Positions 1-11,275 of a stretch of 64,000 nucleotides of DNA are shown piece after piece; position 1 is the stretch's first letter; the number at the start of each line of letters is the position of its first letter. A program made the translations under genes and the position numbers. This DNA is from Sporobolomyces roseus (Eukaryota; Basidiomycota; Microbotryomycetes; Sporidiobolales; Sporidiobolaceae). The stretch lies in assembly GCA_016617785.1 (NCBI GenBank), contig JADILM010000001.1, positions 496,001-560,000 on the forward strand, given 5' to 3'. The notes below the pieces were generated by a model that saw nothing but the letters and a program-made list of their open reading frames with translations, was not told the origin of the DNA and searched no databases.

Positions 1-896
1 GTACGAGATGCGCAAGTTGTCAGTGATACGAACCTCGACGACGAAGTGAGACGAAAAAGTTGAACGAACACATGATGAAAGCATGATACAGGAGATGGAT
101 GAACGCTGTGCAGATGATGATTCCGGTACCGCTAGATTACATCCCACAAGCGTCAGCGCAGGTAGAGCGAGGAACCGGGAGAGTAACGTACAAATGTTTT
201 GTTGCGAAGAAAATTGCTCGGAAAACGGGACCTTGGAGGACGCTCGAACAGATTACTGGGAATAGCACACCGAAGAGAGAACCGATCATCACGACGCTGC
301 ATTAACAAGAGGAGAAGAGGAATGAGAACTTGTACACTCCAGTGAGATACAAGAGACGGAACTCACAAGAGGGCGACGATGTGAAGATCCATGTCGTATT
401 CTCCCAAGTCGACTCCGTTGCAGCTCCCCGAGCAATCTCCATGAGTGTGTCCTCCGTGAACAGTGCAAGTCCCTGACTCTGCTGATTCTCCTTCACCACT
501 CGTGCTCGAACTAGGTCCTTCGCAAACCCAAACTCCCTCGACTATCTCGCACAAGCTCCCGTCGTCGCAATCAAAGTGATCTCCGTGAGATATACAGTCA
601 CGTCCGGGAGGTCCAGTAGATGAATCGGCAGTTCCAGCAGTTTCTCCGTTGGATCCTCCTCCCGACGAAGAAGTTGGAGAAGTTGAAGTGCAAGCAAAGT
701 TGAGCGAGCTCGATTGCCACCTACAAGTCGTCCCACTCGAACATTCGAACGTATCGGTACGAGATGCGCTTCGTTCACAAGTGCCTTGGGAAGTTGGTCC
801 GTTCGAAAGAGATCCGTCGGCGGTCGAAATCGATTGTGAGGAGACGAGGGTGGCAGTGATGGTCAGTAGGGCGCCTAGTCGAAAGAATGAGCGCAT
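1..896 (-). CDS. ZIP-family zinc transporter with Cys/His-rich N-terminal domain (3' part outside window)
   Basis: Plasma-membrane zinc importer of the ZIP (SLC39/Zrt) family. Seen: start codon at 894-896, a signal-peptide-like N terminus (MRSFFRLGALLTITATLVSS), then about 150 residues rich in Ser, Gly, Cys and His with the motifs CISHGDHFDC and CTVHGGHTHGDC. The exon runs into EYDMDLHIVAL. After an intron (366-297) the reading continues as FVVMIGSLFGVLFPVICSS, the usual first ZIP membrane segment. A second intron (191-132) leads into KHFGTGIIICTAFIHLL, the second segment with its conserved His. A third donor (GTGTTCG) follows near base 67 and the gene leaves the window. The His/Cys ectodomain recalls ZrfC of Aspergillus. 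The neighbour is a zincophore gene on the same strand. The family is secure; specificity for zinc over other metals is inferred. Confidence 0.88.
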
Positions 897-1597
897 CTTG
901 AGAGCTGGTTCAGTGGTGGTCGAGTGAAAAGGCAGACATTCCGACTTCTTTTCGCCGGCTCAAGTTACGGTGGGCCAGACGAGCCTGTAACCCTCACAGT
1001 CGAGCTCGCGATTCAGGTTATGCCAAGTTCCTATCTCCTCGCGGGAAATCTTGGGATGGAGATGAGTGATTAATGGGGGAGCCAAGGCAGAGAGGACTGT
1101 AGCGGTCAAAGGGTAAATTCAATGCGAGAGCGCGACAGTCCGGCCGACAGAGAGAGGCAGGGCAGAATACAAGCAGAACCTGGTGAGAGAGGGGAAGTTG
1201 CAGGGAACAAGTCGAATCGTCTGATCGGGTATAGACCGCGTTTCGAGGAAAGGATGAAGATGAGTTGAAGCTGCAGTCGGAAGACTCGGGATCTACACAG
1301 GAAGGTACCGAGCGACAAATGAGTGAGAGAGCGTCGCGACGAACCGCTTGCAGTCTCAAAGAATGCAGCGATTTGGAAGCAGACTCTCCTTTCTCAATCC
1401 TTCTTCATTTCGCTCGAGGGTGCACGGTCTCGACAGAAGACGAAGAGAGTTTGTGTTGAAACAAACGAAATACGAAATGATCATTTCAACTATAAACGAG
1501 CGTGGTTCTCCAGTAAATTTCCGGTCGATTCCCAGTTTTCCCAAAATCCAGTCCTCCTATCTATCCGAACCTTGTACTTCTATATCAGACGCAGCAC
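897..1597. other. Intergenic region between the zinc transporter and zincophore genes
   Basis: About 700 bases holding the 3' flank of the zincophore gene and the promoter of the ZIP gene. No convincing open frame. I looked for a zinc-responsive element of the ACCTTNAAGGT type and found no good match here, in contrast to the zincophore promoter. Confidence 0.5.
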
Positions 1598-3031
1598 TCA
1601 AGAGCAGTGAATCTGTTGAGCAGAGAATGATCAGAATGAGTTGATTGCGATCGAAGGAAGGAGGAGGACGAGAGGAAGAACAGAATCGACTCACTTCTCC
1701 ATCGGCGTGAGTGTGGCAGTGTTCAGCTGCCGTAGCGGTAGGAGTAGCGGTTTCCGCGGCGGCGTGATCGTGTCCAGCATGATCATCCTCGACAGCTTCG
1801 GCAGTTGCGGTCGGCTCAGAAATAGAAACAGTCACAGTCGAGGTTACGGCGACGGGAGCAGTGTGGGAGCCTTCTTCTTGAGGAGGGTTGGCGGTGACGC
1901 AGGACTTTCCTGGCCATACTACGTCGTAAGCGTAGGCGTCGAGAGCACTGTTCGCGGAGAGAACGAGCGGGAGAGTGGAATTCCGTAAGTACAGGTTTGC
2001 AAATTTGGGAGAGACAGAGCAGGGTAGACACTACGTACTAGAACTGATATGTGTTTTGACTAAAGAGTCGCGAGGCAGGAGGTTAGAGATCGCTCAACGA
2101 GGGCAACAGAGAGCGAGATGTGACTAACTTCCAAACGGCCATCGAGTCGTTCTTGGCGGCGAGCTCGAGAACACCTCCAAGCGAATCAGCAGCGTGGTCG
2201 ATATGGTTGTAAGTGATCGAAGGGACCTGTAAGAGGATGCAACGCGGGGTATCAGCTTCAACCGCACGAATCTCGGATCTGGGAAAGAGAAAGGCAACGA
2301 ACGTGAATCAATCGGTGCATGAAATCAGTAGCAAGCCACATCGCGGGAGGCACGGATCCAATTTCGACACCATCCCAGCAAAGATTGGCAAGTTGACGTC
2401 TTCTCGTGTCTGTGTGCGACAACCGAAGAAGCACTCGATCAGCTCTCATGCTCGGAAACCCGATACAAGCACGCTTACAAGTGGGAGGGCAGATGACGGT
2501 CTGCTCAGTGGCGTTCTTGCCTCGGTAGTGACCAGCTGAAGGACAAGAAGTAAAAGAGAGTCAGAGTCAGATTCGTCGAAGAATGGAGGCTCGAAACTGA
2601 GAGAGCTCACCCCAAGGTCCCTCGGCGGTTACTTCGTTACAATTACCGTCGGGATTGTCGCATCGGAAGAGAACACCAGGTTTGTTGCCGTAGAGGAGTT
2701 GAGCGTAGAAACCGGCGGCTGAAGCTGAGGAAGCGTTTCCGAAGTACTTCGTGTACATCTCATCGTGTTCTCCATACTTGAGAATACGGTCGTAGGCGTG
2801 TTTGGCGAGAGTGTTCATGTCGTCGAGACCAGCTTGAATGAAACGAGCTTGACCGGCGTCGCAAGATTCGTGAATTTGAACTTGGCTCCTGTTGGAATGA
2901 GCATGTTTGTCGATGCTGGATGCGGTTTGATCTTCGGCACGCTTGACGACGGAAGGAGTGCTGAAGAAAGGAGCAGCTTGAACTGATGAAGCGGCGAGGA
3001 GAAGAGTTGCGACGAGACTCGAGGACAACAT
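1598..3031 (-). CDS. PRA1: Secreted zincophore of the Pra1/Aspf2 (deuterolysin-like) family
   Basis: Secreted zinc-binding protein that captures extracellular zinc for a ZIP transporter. Six exons fit: 3031-2611, 2535-2479, 2409-2303, 2226-2129, 1947-1695 and 1612-1598. They total 951 bases, giving 316 residues and phases that close exactly. Seen: signal peptide MLSSSLVATLLLAASSVQA with a KR processing site after it; the family core DAGQARFIQAGLDDMNTLA; GHYRGKNATEQTVIC; the deuterolysin-type metal site HRLIH; DAYAYDVVWPGKSC; a Thr/Ala/His linker with DDHAGHDH; and a C terminus reading CHTHADGEIHCS, the hallmark zinc-binding tail of Pra1-type zincophores. The last exon is only 15 bases and supplies the final His-Cys. 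It lies head-to-tail upstream of the ZIP gene. Zinc-starvation control is suggested by a ZRE-like site about 190 bases upstream. Confidence 0.92.
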
Positions 3032-3898
3032 TGTGTTTTGGCGGAGAGGAAGAGGATGCGAGACGAAGAGGAGGAGGGAAAAGATAGTGGGAAAAAGAGA
3101 GAGGGAGAGAAGGGGAAGCTGAACAGAGAGTTCTCCTGAGCACCTTAAGAAAGCCAGGCGAAGACCGTCGTGGTTGAGGAACTTTTTCGCCAAGAGGAGT
3201 GGAAAAACTGTTCTCGGCAACCTTTGAGGTTTAGAGATCCTCGTGGTAGTGCTACCGCACCGAAGTAGCAGCTTGATTAAGCCGACCAGCTCTCGCACGA
3301 AAAGGCGACGAGGAAGAAATTGGCGAATTCGAGAACTGGTAGAGTTGCGCGACGTTCTCTGTAGGAGACGCTCTACGCTACAGCTTCCGCGAGCACAAAG
3401 TCAATACACCTGACCTACGAGCCTTAAAGATCGGAGGAAGAAGGGACGTACCCTTTCCCCCTGCTATCCTTTTCCTTTGCAGTATATCTCCTTCACAGTA
3501 TCACTACTCGACTCATCGCTTTGCCGAGACCCTAAGCTACGAGATGGGCGAGTTGATGCTGTTTCGAGATGAAAGCCGGAGAACGATTCCGAATTCTTGA
3601 GAGCGAACGCGCACTAGGACCTGAAAGTAGCGCGACGAGCTGTTTATTGAGAGCTTTGAAGTCGTCCTAACCTATCTGCCAGGCGAATGAGCGAGTTGTG
3701 TGAGTGGGAAGAGTGCAAGAATTCGTTCGCTCATCTTTTGCTTCCTCCCTTTCACTCCCACATCAGTCCAGCTGCTCAAACCTTACCTGATCTAGTCAGA
3801 TAAACTCCAAGAACCCTGTCAACCACCAGACAATCTCGTACAGCCAGAATCTTCAGCTCCAGTCGCGGTAAATCGAATCAACAAACAAATCGAATTCA
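3032..3898. promoter_or_regulatory. Divergent promoter region between PRA1 and the F-box/XPA_C gene
   Basis: 867 bases shared by two genes read outward. Apart from the ZRE-like site at 3220-3230 and CT-rich stretches near the downstream gene (about 3735-3770), nothing specific is recognised. A long minus-strand open frame here lacks family features and is taken as non-coding leader. Confidence 0.5.
3220..3230. promoter_or_regulatory. ZRE-like zinc-responsive element upstream of PRA1
   Basis: ACCTTTGAGGT matches the Zap1/ZafA-type zinc-responsive consensus ACCTTNAAGGT at 9 of 10 fixed positions. It lies about 190 bases upstream of the zincophore start codon, where a functional site would be expected. 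A single match could be chance, and the binding factor of this organism is unknown. Confidence 0.45.
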
Positions 3899-4984
3899 AT
3901 GGCTCCTGTCCTCAGAGTACGACGCGCAGCTACTTTCGACAAACCTGTATGGTCAGATATTGCTCAGACCAAGCACGAGGAAAGGGAGGGATCGCTCTTT
4001 CTGGATCTCCCTTCGAAAATGTAAGTTGCATCGATCGCGCTTCGCGAGGGTGAAAGCTGACCTCCCTTTCGTTTCTAGACTCGATCAGATCCTCTCAGAC
4101 TCCGACTTGAACCTTTGCGACCACCTCGCCCTCGCCGCAACCAATCGCTCCCTTCGCTCTTGCTATTCATCTCCCTCCATCTGGTCCGCCCTCATCGCAC
4201 TCCGACCTCTCCCCAGCACCCTCGACGACGTCGATGAAGACTCCTATGGCGACATCTTCGAGCATTTTCAATCCCGCAAAGATGCCGAATATCGCCAACC
4301 TGAAAATGTTCGAAACAGGCGTATTCTCTCGACTATCTGGAGCGGTAAAGATGCAGACACCTCGAAGAAAGGAAGTAACGTACTCACCGATGCCTCAAAT
4401 CGTGGAGAACGTGTGGCAACTGGCAAGAAGAGGGATTTGGAAGAGATGGAGAAGGATTCAGTTGCAGTTGTTCGTTCAGCCGAATGGGAGGAAGCGATCG
4501 AGATCGTTCACGAGAAGGTAAGCTCCTTCAGTGCTGTGTCTATGCCGCGCGACTAATGGTTGTCGACGAAGAACAGACTATCGGCAAATCGGACGCGATG
4601 AAGCGCTATCGTCTTACTGATCTCGAGTGAGCCAGCTTGATCCCGAACAAAATCTCAAAGCGTACTGATCTATGATACTCCTATCGCACGTAGACTCGTC
4701 GACTACCTTCAAGCGACCCTCGTAGGCAAACAACGCCAAAATGGTAGTCAACCCAGCTTCTTCATCGAGCTCGCTGTACAAGCCCTCGCCTACAGACTCC
4801 ATGGAGGTGTACTCGGTCATAAAGCTTTGTATGTCCACCTCTCCTTGACTCCTCTATGTCTGAGCTTATCATGTGTGGCTCCGTTTCCAGAATGGAGAAA
4901 AAGAAGAATGCTGCAAAGAAGATGAGGGAAACGAAACGCAAGAACGGTACTGCTGGAGTTTGGGTCTTCACTGGTAGGAGGTGA
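3899..4984 (+). CDS. F-box protein with XPA C-terminal-like domain
   Basis: Predicted adaptor or nuclear protein. Five exons are separated by four short introns, the first at about 4030-4079. Seen: near the N terminus LPSKILDQILSDSDL followed by DHLALAATNRSLRSCY and SIWSAL, a good F-box pattern (SCF ubiquitin-ligase adaptor). A variable acidic and charged region follows. The C-terminal part begins IGKSDAMKRYRLTDLEL, resembling the XPA_C fold motif (Lys-x-x-Ala-x-x-x-Tyr-x-Leu-Thr-Asp) seen in DNA-repair XPA and in several fungal adaptors. It ends with a Lys/Arg-rich segment (MEKKKNAAKKMRETKRKNG) and GVWVFTGRR. The start is the first ATG of the open exon. The F-box call is by pattern and the XPA_C relation is weaker. 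Substrate and biological role are unknown. Confidence 0.7.
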
Positions 4985-5306
4985 TTTAGGGAACTCGCGA
5001 GACACGCTCGAAAGAACCGCTTGAAGGGATCGCTTGAAAGGTTGCAGGAACATCGCTTGTTAGTTTCCGATTTTGTTTCGGTTTTCGCTGATATAACGTA
5101 ATCGTACCTAGTCTATCCGATTTCCACCCGTACTGAAGTACTGTATCGACTCCGATGTGATTTCTCAGCCCTTATAGAAACGAGAGGAAAGGTCGTCAAG
5201 CTCAAAACATCGCTTCATCTCCCTCGCTGGGTCCGCACTTCGATACTCCAGGCGAGATAAGGCTGATCAATGAACTCCTCGTCACGTTCGTACGCGCGAC
5301 TTCCCT

Positions 5307-5865
5307 TTGTCCGCTTCCCCTTTTTGTTCGAGACTCGCTTTCGAGAACAAAGGGAAGTTTCCTTTGACATCTTCCTCTGCCTCTAATTTTTCCTCCTTTA
5401 CTTCTTTACGCTTCGAAGCTAGTTACTGGACCGGATCCAACGATGAACGCCTGCGATCTATCCCAAATTCTTCGCAACTTCTCGAATCTACCACTCCCAC
5501 TCAGTCCTCCCGAAACCCTCCTCCCTCCTCCCACCTGCTCTCTGCGAACTCGTTTAGCTGTGACGCATTCGCTCACGTCACTCAAGCTCCCTGTCTCGAG
5601 TTCAAATCGGAAATCAAGACTAAACATGAATTCCTCGATTCATTCATGCGGAATGCAGCATGCGACCCCTTCGACTGCCTGTACGTGTTCTATATAATCG
5701 CTCTTCGTGTTTCGGAGGCAACAGCTGACGTTCCTTCCCACATCACGCAGCGATTCTTGCGAAACCTTTCAAATTTGCAGAACGAAGTGTCGACGAAGAG
5801 CGGGACGGACGAAACGAAGAGTGGACCTTTGGCCCCCTATCGATACTATGATATATAGGAGATAG
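5307..5865 (+). CDS. Possible short gene, 5' end unresolved
   Basis: An open frame without a convincing in-frame ATG at its start. Near its end a strong donor (GTACGTGTTC, about 5681) and an acceptor (CACGCAG, about 5750) would join FDCL to DSCETFQICRTKC, giving a small Cys-rich basic tail and a stop at 5863-5865. The N-terminal part is Ser-rich and of low complexity. No family is recognised. It may be an untranslated or spurious frame between two real genes; the surrounding 4985-6302 holds nothing better. Confidence 0.2.
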
Positions 5866-6302
5866 ACTGCAGGGGGATAACAAGGGAGAAGCGTTACCAA
5901 TCAGTACAAACGAAGAGGCAGTGTAGAGAGGTTTCTGAATGTTTGGGGTTGTAGGGCATACTTTCTGTTGTTCTTGTATTGTACGCTAGATGTTTGTTGA
6001 ACGTTCGAGAAGCTACCGCCCGGGGGAGACGCAGTGTGTGTATGAGGCACTCCTGGAGCGAACGTTCGAAGATTTCTTTCGCTTCTATAGCCGAACGTCG
6101 AACTCAAGTCTCTCTGAACAAAGACGTACGTAAGAGCGAATGAATATCATCGCACTGTGCGTATCTCAGAAGTCTAAGGCGAGACAAGAAATAGAAAGAG
6201 TTCACAAGTCGAAAGAGTAGCAACGAGTAAAAAGGGGGGGCAAAGAACAAGAACCGCGTCGAGGTTTCGAGCTCGCCTGCCGAGTACACAGAGCAAGCGA
6301 AA

Positions 6303-7485
6303 TCATCGATATGAGGCTGCAAAGCGAAGATTGCCGTAGATGTAGCGTTTGCGATGAGAGAGCTCCTGTTGAGGGCGAGAGAGACATATCAGTGTCGCTG
6401 CAGAAACGTCGCGGAGATGACAAGAAGGACTCACAGCTTGAGTCGATGTAGATGACCGTGACTTGCCTTCATCGTCAACAGGGTACAATTTACTAGCGAT
6501 CAACAAATCTCTCGTAACTTCACCGAAATCGACCAGATCCGGCAAGCTCATGTTCTGTAAATCAAGGTCCAATAAGCGAGAGCTCTTTAGGATGTAACAG
6601 AGGGAGAAGCACACCTCTTGGACGCATTTGACAACCTTGTCGCGGAATTGTTCAGGCGTGATTTGGTGCTTGCGAACGTTTTTCGAAGTATTCATTAAGT
6701 CTTCGACGACACGAGACTGATCAGCGCCCCCGAGAGCTTTGAATTTGCTGCCAGTGAGCGCCCGTACGAGCTGGTCGCGAAGGTACCACCAGGGAGTAGG
6801 TTCAACATGGTGAGGATTGACAAACTTGACGTAAGCCAGGACGAAAGCTCGACGCCGATTCGAGTCGAAACCTTTCCACTCTTCATGGGTTCTACGCCAG
6901 GACAAGAAGAGCTGAAGACCGACACAATCTAGCGCGATCTCGACCTTGAAAGCGGAAAAAAGCAAGTTCAGCTCAGATCACATTAATCAGATGTAATCGG
7001 TCAGACTCACGACAAACGGACTGATCTTGGGTGACTCAATAAGGCCGAAGCTTTCGAGCTTGTCAGGTGGGATCTCATTGAAGAAAGGCTGTCGATCGAA
7101 AACAAGCTGAGTTCGCGAAAAGCGGCAACAAGTCGGTAGGGGAGCAAGGACTCACCAGATCTGAAGGCTTGTTGCGACCCAATTGCTTTTCGGGTCCCCA
7201 ACAATAGAAGATCGTTTCCAAAGCTGCGCTCATCCTGAGATACTCGAATTTTGAGAAAGGTCCCTCATCTTCGATCGTAGCAGCTCCTGTGTCTCCGAGG
7301 CGTGTCAAGTAGTATTTGAGAACTTTCCACGTCAATGTCTCCCATTCTTGTAGGAGCTTCTGTTCGTTTGTATGTAACTTCTCGCGATCCCATTTGTTTG
7401 CGATGGCCTTGACAAGTATGAGTGCTTCGCTTAACGACGTATCCATGACCTGAGCCTCGAAGTGCGGCTTCTGGATCGATAACAT
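6303..7485 (-). CDS. Conserved-looking hypothetical protein
   Basis: Not recognised. Five exons fit. The start codon at 7483-7485 opens MLSIQKPHFEAQVMDTSL, followed by a helical, Trp-containing region (KLLQEWETLTWKVLKYYLTRL, then FYCWGPEKQLGR). Later exons read PFFNEIPPDKLESFGLI, then VEIALDCVGLQLFLSWRR with FVLAYVKFVNPHHVEPTPWW, then NMSLPDLVDFGEVTRDLLI. The last exon, ELSHRKRYIYGNLRFAASYR, ends at 6303. Introns use GTGAGT or GTGTGC donors and clean acceptors, and the reading stays open across them, which supports a real gene of about 320 residues. No signal peptide, membrane segment or known motif is visible. It is probably soluble and mostly helical. Function cannot be proposed. Confidence 0.7.
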
Positions 7486-8017
7486 GGTCGAGGAAGTGCT
7501 ATGAAGCAGAGAGGAGAGGGAGCTGGGAAGGGAAGAAAGGGGGAACCGGTTACAGACAGTGGGAGATAAACGTCGTTCCTTGCCGAAACGCCTTTCACCT
7601 CGAGGTAACCACTCACCGTTACCTCGCACAGTCAAGGATCTACGGACGTGAACAGGAGAGCTTATTGAGACTGTAGATGATCTAATCACCGAGTCCGTTG
7701 TTTCTCGAGAAAGGAACCGAAAATCAGTCAAGCGATGAATGTCTATTTCCACAGTTGGGTGATGCAGTTCCGTATTGGACACAGATGAGGAGGATATGGT
7801 TTGGGAGAATAAATAAGGGATGTGCAGATTCAAGACGCAGTGAGGCAGGTAAGAGAGAGAGCGGAGGGAGAAGCCAGGTGCAGTGCGATATGGGCGTTAG
7901 TAAGGAAGGCGAGTAGCAAAGCAAGATATGTAGATCTAAAAGGTTTAAAAGTGATACACGTAGTAATCGAGAGAAAAGCGAAAAAGGTTGTTTAGAGTAA
8001 GCGAAGAGGTTTCATTC
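7486..8017. other. Intergenic region
   Basis: Upstream of the hypothetical gene at 6303-7485 and downstream of the GH5 gene. Short open frames on both strands show no family features. Nothing else is seen. Confidence 0.5.
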
Positions 8018-10761
8018 TTAATCTTCGAGCTCAGGTTGAGGACAAGCGACAGCCGGTAGCGCCGAAGGAGGAGTGAGACCCCGCATACGGTACCAGTGCT
8101 GAAGAATGATCTGCGGGTCAGCGGTGCCAGCGAGCGAAAAGGAGGGGAGAAGTGCGAACCTGAGCGAGCTTCAGAGCTTGACCTTGGAGATAATCCGAGT
8201 CTCCGTTAGGGTACATCAAAGTGTAACCATCGTGCTGTGCAAGGTCGAGGGGTCAGCGATGGGAGATAGCGAAGACGAAATGAAAGAGCAGCTAACGTGA
8301 TCGACCCAATTACAGCATTGACCATCTGAGTCGATATGAAATCGGTCAGCCCTCACGAGGAAGAGGAGAAGAGAAGACAGACAACGACATACCATGACCA
8401 AAGAGACTCCACATCATTGAACCCGAACCCTCCATCTTTTCGATAGTCGAATAGAAAGTATCGAGGTTCGCTCCACCGTGCAATCCTGTCCAATCAAATT
8501 CACCGACGTAGAACGACTTGGAATAGTAGGAGAGGTAGCCGTTGTCCTTCTCGAGTAACCATTGAAGAGCGGGATAGAAATGATCGGTGCTGTTCAGCAT
8601 TAAGCGAAACGAATCAGCTCTCCATCCTGTCACAGCGCTATGGAAAAGACGATGGCTTACACTAGATCAATACCGTTCGCAGACATTCCGGTATTCGCGA
8701 GCGCTCCCGAAGTATCGACTAAACCGTCAGTGCCGTCGGCGACAAGGGTGTTGGGAGCGAGCGAGAGAATGTGCCCGGCGATGTCCTCCGTCCATGATTT
8801 CGGTGGAGCTCCTCCTCCAAGCATGTAACCTCCGAGTTCTGAGAGCGGGAGAAACGGAATCAGAACTGCAATTTGTCAAGCGAGCTGAGAAAAACGACGG
8901 CGGGACTCACCATTACCGGTTTCCCAAGCTAAAGAATGCAATCGAGAGGTTAGTCCAAGAGCGTACGGGCGGTAGGGTAAGCGACGAAGCGAGTGAGAGT
9001 GAGGACTCACCGAGAATAGTAGGATCGTCTCCAAGTCGAACCTGTCAACTCTCCAAACTCCCTCAGCTTTCCGCATATCGAACTATCAGACAGTAGAGTG
9101 AACATACACCAGTGTACTTGTTGACGTGATTGAGAACGACAGAGATGTAATCCTTGTACATCTGAACGACAGATTTCGAATAATAGAATTGACTAGCATC
9201 GCTCGTATCTTTCCCAGCCCAGCTGCACAAGCCACGAAAGATGTCAGCTACAACTGACTCTCGAAGCTCTAGAGAGTAATGAGGAGCGTACCCGATGAAA
9301 TCGTATTTGCCTCCGTGATCTGTGAAATTGGAAAGCTGTTTTCAGTTTCGATTGAAAGGATAGTGGGACGGGAAGATGAGCGTACAGTAAGCGTAGTTGT
9401 CTGTTGTGATCACGAATTTCGTTAATAAGGGAAAGACCTGTAGCGGATCAGAGGAAAGTCGAAACGAACCAGTCAAAGGAATGAGTAAACGTAATCCGTA
9501 GTTTCGAGCAGCCCAAATCGAGTAATCGATCGTGTCGAACTGTTCAGTGTCGTTGAAGATTGGGAGTCAGTGACATCGTCGGAGGAGATGAGTCAAGGAA
9601 AGGAACTCACAGCTTTGTCGTTCGTTTGATAAGCTTTAGGCCAAACTGAATACTTGTTGCCGGTACTGAGTGAAGAACAGGTTTCGCCATCAGCTATAGT
9701 TCTTGATCGAGATCCATAGAAGGGGAATATGCGACTCACCTGACACCCAAAGTATGAGAACGAATGGTATTTCCTCCCATCGCAACCGTAGCTGCCATCG
9801 CTTCTCGAATCCGGCCTTTATCCGGATAAGACGGACTCGGGTACACATTCTCATCGAGTCCCAACCAGTAGATATCTGTGGGATGAAAAGCGTGTAGAAG
9901 ATCAGCCAGCTTTCACAGTCGAACGGATCTGCGAAACTTTTTCGACTCACTCGGTCCAGTGATTCGGTACTCATCTCCATCGAGCGTCAACTTTCCTCCA
10001 CTCCTCTTGACAAAGGTCGAAGGGCGAGGCGAGTAGACGAAGTCGCCCTTGCCAGGTCCGAACACTGCTCCTCCAGCCGTGTTTGTGTACATCTTTGCAC
10101 AGTTGGAAGAAGGAGGGGTTGGGAGAACGAGGGGAGCTTCAGATTTCGTCGAGGTTTTGGAAGCGGAGGAAGATGAAGATGCGGTCGAGGATGAAGTAGC
10201 TTGAGTCGTTATTGAGTCGGAAGAGGAAGATGATTTGGATTGGGTAGGTTCTGATGCCGCGAGAGTTTTACTGAATCCACCACCGACGATAATCTGTCCT
10301 GATCCATTCGCCGACTTTGTTGAAGATGCCGTCGTTGATCCATTCGAAGTCGAGGTGGAAGAAGGTACAGAAGTCGAAGTTGTCGAAGATTGAGAGTTCC
10401 CTTTCCACTTTGGATTCTTTGGCCATTTCGGGTTCGAAACCGATACAGTAATCCCTCTCTTGCCCATTACCGTATCTCCCTTGCCTAATCCCTCTTCATC
10501 TAATTCATCTCCATCCCAAATTTGTTGCTCCGTCATGTTGAGCGATCCACCTTGACCACCACAGAGAGCTTCATCTATTCCTCTATCCTCTATGATTTGA
10601 GCTGCCCTTTCTACAAGTGCTGAAGGTGATCTAGCGAATAATCCGTGAGAGTTTGGATTGGGAACTGCGTGATGTCCTCCTTGAGGGTGAGAAGCTGCTG
10701 AGGAGTAATTGGGTAGACTTGCAGCAGCGACTAGTGACAGTAGTAATGTCAGGGTATGCAT
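8018..10761 (-). CDS. Secreted glycoside hydrolase family 5 (mannanase-like) with Ser/Thr-rich N-terminal region
   Basis: Predicted extracellular beta-glycosidase acting on mannan or related beta-glycans. Seen: signal peptide MHTLTLLLSLVAAASLPN; about 200 residues of low-complexity Ser/Thr (linker or cell-wall region, likely O-glycosylated); then, across many short introns, the GH5 barrel. Landmarks are YWLGLDENVYPS, GGNTIRSHTLGVS, YGLRLLIPLTDNY, the acid/base loop LAWETGNELGG (Glu after Asn), VTDHFYP and the nucleophile strand FYVGEFDW (Glu). The C terminus is CPQPELED before a TAA at 8018-8020. The AWETGNEL signature fits eukaryotic GH5 mannanase-like groups better than cellulases, but the exact subfamily and substrate are inferred. 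No GPI tail is seen, so secretion or wall association through the linker is likely. Confidence 0.85.
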
Positions 10762-11275
10762 GGTTGTTCGAGAGGCTGATTCAGTTGTTGTAAAGGCTTG
10801 CAGGATAGTGAGGGAAGAGGGAAGAAGTTTAAACTCGCTGGGCAGGGAAGTCAGTCAACAATCGCAATTTTCGCGTGGCTTTCGACTTTAGCAAGGACAA
10901 GACACAGCTGTATGGTACCATAAGAGAGTGTGCTTGGCTATGGAGACGCGTTCGAGCGATTCTGACAAGGTATGGCGAGTCGATCTCTTCGATGCAAGCC
11001 AGCTTTTTTATTTATTCGAATTCAGGAATTCCCTATTCGAGTCCGTAGATTATGCGTCCTCGCCTCCGGAGAAGAGGCAGCGATCAGGATGAACTCGAAC
11101 TTGTCGAATTCGAAGATCCGTTCTCACTCTCCACGTTCGCTTTTTTCGCAAACAATCGATTTTGAAGGTAGATTCACGCGACGACGATTCAGCAGTGCAA
11201 TTGAGTACTTTGTTGACAACATTAGATTCAAGTAGACTGTACGAGAGTGGCAAAGAAAAGGGGAAAATCAGAGAA
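10762..11275. other. Intergenic region
   Basis: Between the start of the GH5 gene and the stop of TAF2, both on the minus strand. A plus-strand open frame of 87 codons (10972-11235) has no homology features. Nothing else is recognised. Confidence 0.5.

Noticed and set aside
897..1597. ZRE in the ZIP promoter
   Set aside because: A near word (GGAAGGTACC, about 1300) shares only one half-site with the consensus; too weak.
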